Of a stretch of DNA of 13,220 bases, positions 8,287-13,220 are shown one piece after another. The stretch spans positions 1 through 13,220 of the forward strand of contig WFPV01000213.1 in assembly GCA_015487405.1 (NCBI GenBank), read 5' to 3'. The translations under genes and the position numbers were made by a program. A model generated the notes under the pieces. The model did not search any database and was not told the origin of the DNA. It saw nothing but the letters and a program-made list of their open reading frames with translations. Numbering within the stretch: the first letter of the stretch is position 1; every line of letters begins with the position of its first letter. The stretch is from Aquifex sp. (GTDB lineage Bacteria; Aquificota; Aquificia; Aquificales; Aquificaceae).

Positions 8287-9039
8287 TTATTTTAATTCCT
8301 TATTCTGGGATAGCTCTTTGAGGAAGGTATACTTGGCAAGATTAAAAAAAGCGTAGGAGAGAGAAATAGTAAACCCTCTCCATCCATCTAAAAAACCCTT
8401 TTTCAAAAGGAAAAATTTAAAAAAAGTCCAAACAGGGCGGAAGGTTAAATCTAAAGCTCTAGATTTTTTACCTTTTTTATATAGAATCTGTGCCGAAAGT
8501 CTTGAATATCTAAGATTTTTCTCTACAAAGTCCTGAAAATCTTTAAAAGAATAGTGATATAAATCCCCATGTAGTTTTCCTATTTTTCCAAAACATTTTA
8601 CAACTTCATGAATCTCTCCTTCGTATTTAACTTTACCTTTTTTAAAAAGCCTAAGTCTCCATTCGGGATAAAGAGTATGATTTAAAAATTTACCAAGGAA
8701 AAAAGTTCTTCTATTTACAAAATAGCAGTCGTATCTAGGATTTTTTAATTCATTTTTTATACTGGTCTTTAACTCATCCGATAGCTCCTCGTCTGCATCT
8801 AAAACGAAAATCCAGATATTACTTGTTAAAGAGATAGCATTATTTACTTGCTTAGGGTAGCTTTCAAAAGGATGAAAAAAAACCTTAGCCCCTAAACTTT
8901 CCGCAATTTCCACAGTTCTATCTTCAGAGCCACTATCGAGAACTATTATTTCGTTAGCTATATCTTTTACACTTTTAATAGCTCTTGCAATATTTTCTTC
9001 TTCATTTTTTGTAAGTATAACTATAGATAATTTTTCCAT
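8287..9039 (-). CDS. Family 2 glycosyltransferase, LPS-core type (WaaE/KdtX-like)
   Basis: 250-residue glycosyltransferase with a GT-A fold, expected at the cytoplasmic face of the inner membrane. The N-terminus MEKLSIVILTKNEEENIARAI is the standard nucleotide-sugar-binding start. DSGSED (35-40) and the DxD-type DADEE (81-85) would bind the nucleotide and metal. Further on, YPEWRLRLFKKG, then YEGEIHE and LYHYSF, followed by a basic amphipathic C-terminal region (TFFKFFLLKKGFLDGWRGF), match the WaaE/KdtX/LgtF branch that adds a hexose to the lipopolysaccharide inner core. Sugar and acceptor cannot be fixed. The start at 9039 gives the canonical N-terminus. An in-frame ATG at 9072 would add eleven unconserved residues and run into the divergent gene. 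Base composition is markedly AT-rich compared with cysS, which may reflect transfer. Confidence 0.9.
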   Translation of the reverse strand: MEKLSIVILTKNEEENIARAIKSVKDIANEIIVLDSGSEDRTVEIAESLGAKVFFHPFESYPKQVNNAISLTSNIWIFVLDADEELSDELKTSIKNELKNPRYDCYFVNRRTFFLGKFLNHTLYPEWRLRLFKKGKVKYEGEIHEVVKCFGKIGKLHGDLYHYSFKDFQDFVEKNLRYSRLSAQILYKKGKKSRALDLTFRPVWTFFKFFLLKKGFLDGWRGFTISLSYAFFNLAKYTFLKELSQNKELK

Positions 9040-9053
9040 ATAAGTTATTACAT
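9040..9053. promoter_or_regulatory. 14-base gap between two divergent start codons
   Basis: The glycosyltransferase ATG (9039, minus) and the ATG at 9054 (plus) are separated by ataagttattacat only. Neither has a Shine-Dalgarno. TATAAG (9039-9044, plus) and TATGTA (complement of 9050-9055, minus) are placed so that transcription would begin within a few bases of each ATG, consistent with leaderless mRNAs. No clear -35 boxes were found. Confidence 0.35.
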
Positions 9054-9389
9054 ATGATAAACAAAGACACACTTGACGATGAAATTTTGAGGGAGATAGC
9101 GAGCGTTGGAGGTGGTTACGGGAGAAAGATAGAGTACTGTATGGAAAGAATGAAAAGGATAAAGAAAGCTTTAGCTTATCTTGAGGAGAGGATGCAAAGA
9201 GAAAAAAGGCTGCCGAAGTTAAGTATCCGGCTTAGTACTTCTTTGAGAAAAAAGTTTAACCGTTATAAGGAGGAAGCTCTGAAAAACCGGTATTATCTCA
9301 TTATTTACAGGGAAGCTATAGGTTTGACTAATCATAGGCCAGTGTACGAAATCTACAATATTGAGAAAATATTAGAGGATGAGCCGTGA
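9054..9389 (+). CDS. Unrecognised 111-residue basic, helical protein upstream of mnmC2
   Basis: I do not recognise a family. The protein is rich in Lys, Arg, Glu and Leu, has no signal peptide and no membrane segment, and looks mostly helical. Residues 30-52 (MERMKRIKKALAYLEERMQREKR) would form a charged helix or short coiled coil, followed by KLSIRLSTSLRKKFNRYKEEALKNRYYLIIYREA and a more extended tail with NHRPVYEIYNIEKI. The basic character would suit RNA or DNA binding, but that is only a guess. Its stop lies 11 bases inside the following mnmC2 gene, so the two are surely co-transcribed. The start is uncertain: there is no Shine-Dalgarno before 9054, and the next in-frame ATG is at 9141. 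Coding status rests on the uninterrupted frame, the overlap with mnmC2 and the absence of a competing frame. Confidence 0.7.
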   Translation: MINKDTLDDEILREIASVGGGYGRKIEYCMERMKRIKKALAYLEERMQREKRLPKLSIRLSTSLRKKFNRYKEEALKNRYYLIIYREAIGLTNHRPVYEIYNIEKILEDEP

Positions 9390-10308
9390 AGAATATCTGG
9401 TTAAGTATCTTAAGGAATACTTATCAAGAAAACAACTAAAACTTTCTCAAGAAAATTACTCCTTGCTCCTCAGAGAATTCCTAAGGTTTGCCCATGACCC
9501 TACGCAGGAAGGTACTTTCCTGGTTCCTACTTCGGACGGTTCTCTCACACTTATAAACAAGTTTTACGGAGAGCCTTACCACAGCCAGACAGCCGGAGCT
9601 ATTCGGGAATCGCTTTATAAGTTTATATACCCTTCAAAAATTCTTGAGAAAGCTAGAAAAGAGGAAATTATTAGGATTTTAGATGTAGGGTTTGGTCTTG
9701 GATACAACATAGCAATAGCCCTAAAGCATATATGGGAAATAAATCCTAATGTAAAAGTGGAGATAGTGTCTCTTGAAAAGGACGTAAAAAAAGATATTCC
9801 TCTTCTCCCTGAGCCTTATAAAGAATTTCATAAGTTAGTACTTTCAGCAATTCCTGAATATGAAGATGAGAAGCTGAAATTAAGAGTTTTTCTGGGAGAT
9901 GCAAGAAAAGAAATACGAAAACTCACTAACTTTAAGGCGAATGCTGTTTTTCACGATGCTTTTTCACCTTATAAGAATCCTGAGCTATGGACCTATGAAT
10001 TCTTAAAACTTATAAAAGAAAACATTGACCCTTACGGATATTGGGTGTCTTACTCTTCCGCTCTTTGCGTTCGTAAAGCTTTATTCTTATTAGGATTTCA
10101 GGTTGGTTCCTCAAGGGAAGTGGGGAGAAAAAGAAAGGGAACCGTGGCGAGCCTCAAGGCTCCAGTTCCGCCACTTGACGAGGATGAAGTAAGAAAACTC
10201 CATCTTTCTTCCTTTTCAAAACCCTTGAGGGATGAAAATTTAAGTAAAGAACCTTTGGAAATCCTTTTAGATTACCTAGTTGAGGTTTACAACTTAAGAG
10301 GTGAATAA
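9379..10308 (+). CDS. mnmC: tRNA U34 methyltransferase, stand-alone MnmC2 type (DUF752)
   Basis: SAM-dependent enzyme of 309 residues predicted to methylate nm5(s2)U34 to mnm5(s2)U34 in tRNA wobble positions. FLVPTSDGSLTLINKFYGEPYHSQTAG at about 47-73 is the MnmC2/DUF752 entry segment. Motif I is DVGFGLGYN (102-110), the acidic strand end is SLEKD (131-135), GDA (173-175) follows, and the catalytic-region signature is FHDAFSPYKNPELW (191-204). E. coli MnmC fuses this domain to an FAD oxidase (MnmC1). Here no oxidase domain is present and the length equals the single domain. A fully functional stand-alone MnmC2 has been described from Aquifex aeolicus, so the absence is not a truncation. Its substrate nm5U must then come from MnmE/MnmG with ammonium. 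The ATG overlaps the preceding gene by 11 bases, and AGAGG lies directly against it, too close to be a good ribosome-binding site, which suggests translational coupling. Confidence 0.93.
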   Translation: MSREEYLVKYLKEYLSRKQLKLSQENYSLLLREFLRFAHDPTQEGTFLVPTSDGSLTLINKFYGEPYHSQTAGAIRESLYKFIYPSKILEKARKEEIIRILDVGFGLGYNIAIALKHIWEINPNVKVEIVSLEKDVKKDIPLLPEPYKEFHKLVLSAIPEYEDEKLKLRVFLGDARKEIRKLTNFKANAVFHDAFSPYKNPELWTYEFLKLIKENIDPYGYWVSYSSALCVRKALFLLGFQVGSSREVGRKRKGTVASLKAPVPPLDEDEVRKLHLSSFSKPLRDENLSKEPLEILLDYLVEVYNLRGE

Positions 10309-10380
10309 ACAAAACTTATACATAAACTTCACATAAAACCTTAAATTTAAAGTGTCAGGGTTTTTCGGGGTGTTTTTGTT
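10309..10380 (+). promoter_or_regulatory. Leader of the ribbon-helix-helix gene with an imperfect direct repeat
   Basis: This 72-base gap is AT-rich. It carries two near-copies in tandem, acttatacataaa (10314-10326) and acttcacataaa (10326-10337), offset by 12 bases, and a palindrome ttaaatttaa (10341-10350). GGGGTG at 10367-10372 is a possible weak ribosome-binding site 8 bases before the ATG. Tandem repeats of about this spacing are common operators of ribbon-helix-helix proteins, so autoregulation is possible. That reading is inference. Confidence 0.35.
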
Positions 10381-10647
10381 ATGAAGAAAAAAACCTACGT
10401 ATTCAATGAACGTGTATTAGAAGCCCTTGAGGAGTTAAAGCAGCTTACCCATCGTAAAGAAACCCAGATTGTAGAAGAAGCTATAATCTTTTATCTGGAT
10501 TACTTAAACGGTAAGAATCATATGTACGCTGAAGTGCAGACAGTTTTAAAAAACATAAAGGAGATAGTCGATAAAGTGGAAAACCTAAGCTACCGCCTCG
10601 GGAGATGTGAAGCGGAAAAAGAGTTCTTGTTGAAGAAAATCTCTTAA
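10381..10647 (+). CDS. Ribbon-helix-helix DNA-binding protein with coiled-coil tail
   Basis: 88 residues. Residues 2-44 fit the MetJ/Arc/CopG fold: a short basic beta strand KKKTYVFNE, helix A VLEALEELKQLTH, the turn RKETQ, and helix B IVEEAIIFYLDYLNG. This fold binds DNA as a dimer through the paired strands. Residues 50-86 (AEVQTVLKNIKEIVDKVENLSYRLGRCEAEKEFLLKKI) form a predicted coiled coil that could assemble dimers into tetramers. There is one Cys in the tail. No toxin partner gene follows: the next gene, cimA, is a metabolic gene behind a hairpin. A role as an antitoxin is therefore not supported, and a local or global transcription factor is more likely. The start is the ATG directly preceding the strand. 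Family assignment is from pattern only. Confidence 0.78.
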   Translation: MKKKTYVFNERVLEALEELKQLTHRKETQIVEEAIIFYLDYLNGKNHMYAEVQTVLKNIKEIVDKVENLSYRLGRCEAEKEFLLKKIS

Positions 10648-10659
10648 CAAAGAGATTTT
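10636..10659 (+). terminator. AT-rich hairpin at the end of the ribbon-helix-helix gene
   Basis: A perfect 10-bp stem (aaaatctctt, 10636-10645, with aagagatttt, 10650-10659) closes an AACA loop that contains part of the stop codon (10645-10647). The downstream arm ends in a T-run. Stem GC content is low for a thermophile, so efficiency is doubtful. Confidence 0.55.
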
Positions 10660-10680
10660 TAGTGCATACTTTATAATTCC

Positions 10681-12267
10681 ATGGCGGAAAGAGTATTCAT
10701 TTATGACACCACGCTCAGAGACGGTTCCCAGATGGAAGGTGTGAATTTCTCCTTAGAGGATAAGCTGAGAATAGCTCAAAAGTTGGATGAGTTCGGTATT
10801 CACTATATAGAAGGAGGATGGCCCTACGCGAATCCAAAAGATAATCTCTTTTTCCAAAAAGCAAAAAAAATAAATTTCCAGAATGCAAAGCTCGTAGCTT
10901 TCGGCTCAACGAGAAGACCTAATAAGAAAGTTTCCGAGGACCCACAGGTTGATGCTCTAATAAAGGCAGAAACTCCTGCGGTAACTATTTTTGGAAAGAG
11001 CTGGGATTTACACGTGACGGAAGCTTTAAAAACCACTTTGGAAGAAAACCTAAGCATGATTTATGAGACTGTCGAGTATCTAAAGAGAAACGTAGATGAG
11101 GTTATATTTGATGCAGAGCACTTTTTTGACGGATATAAGGCAAATCCCGAATACGCTATACAGGTATTAGAAGCCGCTGTAAAAGGAGGAGCGGACTGGA
11201 TAGTTCTCTGTGATACAAACGGTGGAACCCTTCCCCACGAGATTTACGAGATAACAAAAAAGGTTAGAGAGAAATTTCCAAATGCAAATATAGGAATTCA
11301 TGCACACAACGATTCAGAAACCGCTGTGGCGAACTCCATAATGGCCGTCTTGGCAGGAGCTCGTCAGGTTCACGGAACGATAAACGGAATAGGTGAGAGA
11401 ACCGGAAATGCTAACCTTTGTTCCATTATTCCTAACCTTCAGCTCAAGCTCGGCTTTGAGGTTGTCCCTCCTGAGAACCTAAAGAAGTTAACGGAGCTCG
11501 CCCACTTTGTGGCGGAACTGTCCAACATGCCCCTTCCGAGGAATATGCCCTACGTGGGTGAAAGTGCCTTTGCCCACAAGGGAGGGGTTCACGCTTCAGC
11601 TGTTCTAAAGAGGACGGAAACTTACGAGCACATAAATCCGGAACTTGTAGGAAACAAAAGAAAGATTACGGTTTCCGACCTTGCGGGAAGGAGCAATCTT
11701 ATTTTTAAGCTCAAGGAGTTCGGTATAGAGGTTGACCCAAAATCTCCCGAGCTGAAAAAACTCATAGACAAGATTAAGGAGCTGGAGAAAGAGGGATACC
11801 ACTTTGAGGCTGCGGAAGCGTCTTTAGAACTGCTCATAAAAAGGCATTTTGGACTCGTAAAGGATTATTTTGATTTTGATGCCTACAGGGTGTTAATTGC
11901 TAAAAGGAAAGACGATGAAAATCCTATCTCTGAAGCAACGGTCAGACTCTCCGTAGAGGGTGTTGACGAACACACTGCATCCCTCGGGAATGGTCCGATA
12001 AGCGCTTTGGATAGAGCCTTAAGGAAGGCTTTAGAGGAGTTCTATCCTAATCTCAAGGAGCTTCAGCTCATAGATTACAAGGTTCGGATAATTAACGAGA
12101 GTGCGGGAACTTCTGCGAAGGTCAGGGTTCTTATAGAGAGCACAGACGGAAGGAGAAAGTGGGGAACGGTTGGAGTTTCGGAAAACGTAATAGAGGCTTC
12201 GTGGATAGCTCTCAGAGACAGTATTATTTACAAACTTATGAAGGATGAGGAGGAGGGGGTGGTGTGA
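10681..12267 (+). CDS. cimA: (R)-citramalate synthase
   Basis: Condenses pyruvate with acetyl-CoA to (R)-citramalate, the first step of the threonine-independent route to 2-oxobutyrate and isoleucine, in the cytoplasm. The 528 residues match the long CimA form. The TIM-barrel domain starts FIYDTTLRDGSQMEGVNFS (6-24) with catalytic Arg13 and metal-binding Asp14. HAHND (207-211) gives the metal-binding histidines, and NGIGERTGNANL (235-246) is the DRE-TIM family signature. YIEGGWPYANPKD distinguishes it from isopropylmalate synthase, which has a different loop there. Residues from about 390 form the LeuA-type C-terminal dimer domain (TVRLSVEGVDEHTASLGNGPISALDRALR), usually the site of feedback inhibition by isoleucine. 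No Shine-Dalgarno precedes the ATG, and a leaderless mRNA is plausible. The stop overlaps the GTG start of the next gene. Confidence 0.95.
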   Translation: MAERVFIYDTTLRDGSQMEGVNFSLEDKLRIAQKLDEFGIHYIEGGWPYANPKDNLFFQKAKKINFQNAKLVAFGSTRRPNKKVSEDPQVDALIKAETPAVTIFGKSWDLHVTEALKTTLEENLSMIYETVEYLKRNVDEVIFDAEHFFDGYKANPEYAIQVLEAAVKGGADWIVLCDTNGGTLPHEIYEITKKVREKFPNANIGIHAHNDSETAVANSIMAVLAGARQVHGTINGIGERTGNANLCSIIPNLQLKLGFEVVPPENLKKLTELAHFVAELSNMPLPRNMPYVGESAFAHKGGVHASAVLKRTETYEHINPELVGNKRKITVSDLAGRSNLIFKLKEFGIEVDPKSPELKKLIDKIKELEKEGYHFEAAEASLELLIKRHFGLVKDYFDFDAYRVLIAKRKDDENPISEATVRLSVEGVDEHTASLGNGPISALDRALRKALEEFYPNLKELQLIDYKVRIINESAGTSAKVRVLIESTDGRRKWGTVGVSENVIEASWIALRDSIIYKLMKDEEEGVV

Positions 12268-12641
12268 AGATTTTAGTAGTGATTCTTCTTACCGCTCTGA
12301 GTTTTTCCTTTTCTAAGGAAGTGGGCTTTACTCAAGAAGACAGGGAGAGACTGATAAGACTTGAAACAACGTTAAAGGTTTTTATGGAGCAAACAAATAA
12401 AAGGTTTGAAAAACTTCGCCAAGATATGAATGCTCGTTTTGAGTTAATAGATAAACGCTTTGAACAAATTGACAAGCGTTTTGAGCAGATAGATAAAAGG
12501 TTTGAACAAGTGAATAATCGTTTTAACGATATGTTTAACTTTTTATGGATTCTGACAGGCATTTTTACAACTTTAACGGCGAGTGTTATAGCTTTCGCGT
12601 GGTGGGACAGAAAAACGATAAATGAGACTTATGTAAACTAA
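12264..12641 (+). CDS. Membrane-anchored coiled-coil protein with heptad repeats
   Basis: 125 residues starting at GTG, which overlaps the cimA stop (GTGA at 12264-12267). AGGAGG at 12251-12256 stands 7 bases upstream and supports this start. Residues 1-17 (MKILVVILLTALSFSFS) form a signal peptide or anchor. Residues 24-90 form a continuous charged coiled coil with four 7-residue units of the type FEQIDKR at 59-86. Residues 91-114 (FNFLWILTGIFTTLTASVIAFAWW) form a membrane segment, followed by a short polar tail. The coil would thus lie in the periplasm, held by one or both ends. Similar coiled-coil proteins with repeated (I/L)DKRFEQ units are widespread and of unknown function. The MlaE-type permease starts 5 bases downstream, so a link to envelope lipid transport is possible but unproven. 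Confidence 0.85.
   Translation: MKILVVILLTALSFSFSKEVGFTQEDRERLIRLETTLKVFMEQTNKRFEKLRQDMNARFELIDKRFEQIDKRFEQIDKRFEQVNNRFNDMFNFLWILTGIFTTLTASVIAFAWWDRKTINETYVN
12438..12521 (+). repeat. Four 21-base coding repeats (heptad repeat)
   Basis: Units at 12438-12458, 12459-12479, 12480-12500 and 12501-12521 each begin with TTT (Phe) and encode FE-x-x-x-x-R heptads. The units differ at many third positions (cgc/cgt/agg for Arg, gag/gaa for Glu) while the protein pattern is kept, so the repeat is an old duplication maintained at the protein level. Confidence 0.85.
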
Positions 12642-12646
12642 TTTAA

Positions 12647-13220
12647 ATGCTTAGATTCTTTGAAGAAGTTGGGAGAGCTACCTTACTGACGCTTTGGGGA
12701 ATTTACTTTTTGTTTCGCAGGCCTCCCAGAATTAAACACTTCATAAATCAGTTAACCTACGTGGCGGCGGAAACTACTCCCGTTGTAGTTATAACTTCGC
12801 TCTTTAGCGGAGGAGTTATAGCACTTCAAACTTACTCTACCTTTCACAGGTTTAACGCCGAATACCTGATAGGTGCGGTTGTTGCGATATCTATGGGAAG
12901 GGAATTAGGTCCCGTTCTTACTTCCCTCATGGTTGTGGCACGGGTAGGTTCGGCGATGACTGCGAGCATAGGCACTATGCGTATAACTCAACAGATAGAT
13001 GCCTTAGAGGTTATGGCTATAAATCCGGTAAGTTTTCTGGTCACTCCCCGCATCTTTGCGACCACGCTCGGTGTTCCGATGCTAACCGTAATCTCGGACA
13101 TTTCAGGAGTGTTTGGTGGTTGGTTCGTTGCCACAAAACTCTTCGGGGTAAACGAATACCTCTACTGGCAGAAGATGGTGGATTTGACAGAATTTTACGA
13201 CTTTTTAGGGGGAATTTACA
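12647..13220 (+). CDS. mlaE: MlaE/YrbE-type ABC transporter permease, N-terminal part (cut by window end)
   Basis: Integral inner-membrane permease of the MCE lipid-transport systems (Mla in enterobacteria, which move phospholipid between the two membranes). 191 codons are present of a protein usually near 250-260. The diagnostic run is at 84-127: GRELGPVLTSLMVVARVGSA, then GTMRITQQIDALEVMAINP, and TPRIFA follows. Hydrophobic segments at about 45-65, 72-100 and 135-160 fit the family. AETTPVVVITSLFSG and FSGGVIALQTYSTF near the N-terminus are also typical. No Shine-Dalgarno precedes the ATG, which lies 5 bases after the coiled-coil gene, suggesting coupled translation. The partner ATPase (MlaF-like) and MCE-domain protein (MlaD-like), if present, would lie beyond the window. 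Confidence 0.93.
   Translation, partial: MLRFFEEVGRATLLTLWGIYFLFRRPPRIKHFINQLTYVAAETTPVVVITSLFSGGVIALQTYSTFHRFNAEYLIGAVVAISMGRELGPVLTSLMVVARVGSAMTASIGTMRITQQIDALEVMAINPVSFLVTPRIFATTLGVPMLTVISDISGVFGGWFVATKLFGVNEYLYWQKMVDLTEFYDFLGGIY

Noticed and set aside
9040..9072. Longer start for the glycosyltransferase at 9072
   Set aside because: It adds eleven residues before the canonical MEKLSIVILTKNEE start and overlaps the divergent gene.
10381..10647. Antitoxin of a toxin-antitoxin pair
   Set aside because: The ribbon-helix-helix fold fits an antitoxin, but no small toxin-like gene adjoins on either side. The neighbours are mnmC2 and cimA.
10672..10677. TATAAT as the -10 box of cimA
   Set aside because: It ends 3 bases before the cimA ATG, so transcription would begin inside the coding region. 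CimA needs its N-terminus to keep the TTLRDG motif, and no later start codon precedes it.
12438..12521. CRISPR-like or satellite repeat
   Set aside because: The units are contiguous 21-base codon repeats inside an open frame, diverged at third positions and without spacers.

Overview
The window reads as core chromosome of a thermophilic chemolithoautotroph of the Aquificota, Aquifex-like. The grounds are moderate base composition, Lys/Glu-rich compact proteins, tight overlapping gene packing, a stand-alone MnmC2-type (DUF752) tRNA methyltransferase of the kind described from Aquifex aeolicus, and citramalate synthase. Species assignment is inference. There is no phage, IS element, CRISPR array, rRNA or tRNA, and no gene-free stretch exceeds 80 bases.

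Layout. (1) 1-2977, plus strand: nitrogen block with the C-terminal part of glutamine synthetase (glnA), a strong hairpin, an Amt ammonium transporter with signal peptide, and an outer-membrane beta-barrel protein of OmpL/BBP2 type whose Shine-Dalgarno overlaps the amt stop. (2) 2974-5426, minus strand: a SulP anion transporter with STAS domain, overlapping (ATGA) a small SAM methyltransferase; this pair converges on the porin gene with the two stop codons sharing TTAA. (3) 5491-6768, plus strand: miaA (tRNA A37 dimethylallyltransferase) and a short Nfu-type Fe-S protein, ended by a hairpin usable in both directions. (4) 6803-9039, minus strand: an LPS-core-type family 2 glycosyltransferase followed five bases later by cysS. 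(5) 9054-10647, plus strand: an unrecognised 111-residue protein overlapping mnmC2, then a ribbon-helix-helix regulator with a coiled-coil tail. (6) 10681-13220, plus strand: cimA (citramalate synthase, isoleucine route), a signal-peptide/coiled-coil/C-terminal-anchor protein, and the start of an MlaE-type lipid-transport permease cut by the window edge.

How the genes fit together. GlnA, Amt and the barrel form a plausible ammonium uptake and assimilation set across both membranes. MiaA, MnmC2 and CysRS are translation functions but lie in different transcription units. CimA feeds isoleucine synthesis. The last two genes look like envelope functions coupled to it only by operon packing. The minus-strand glycosyltransferase and the plus-strand block up to about 10650 are visibly more AT-rich than the rest.

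No clearly new defence or mobile system is present. The items most worth a second look are the amt-barrel coupling, a terminator-like hairpin inside the coding end of the convergent methyltransferase, the cysteine-bearing tail of the SulP protein, the unknown 111-residue partner of MnmC2, and the coiled-coil membrane protein next to the MlaE-type permease.
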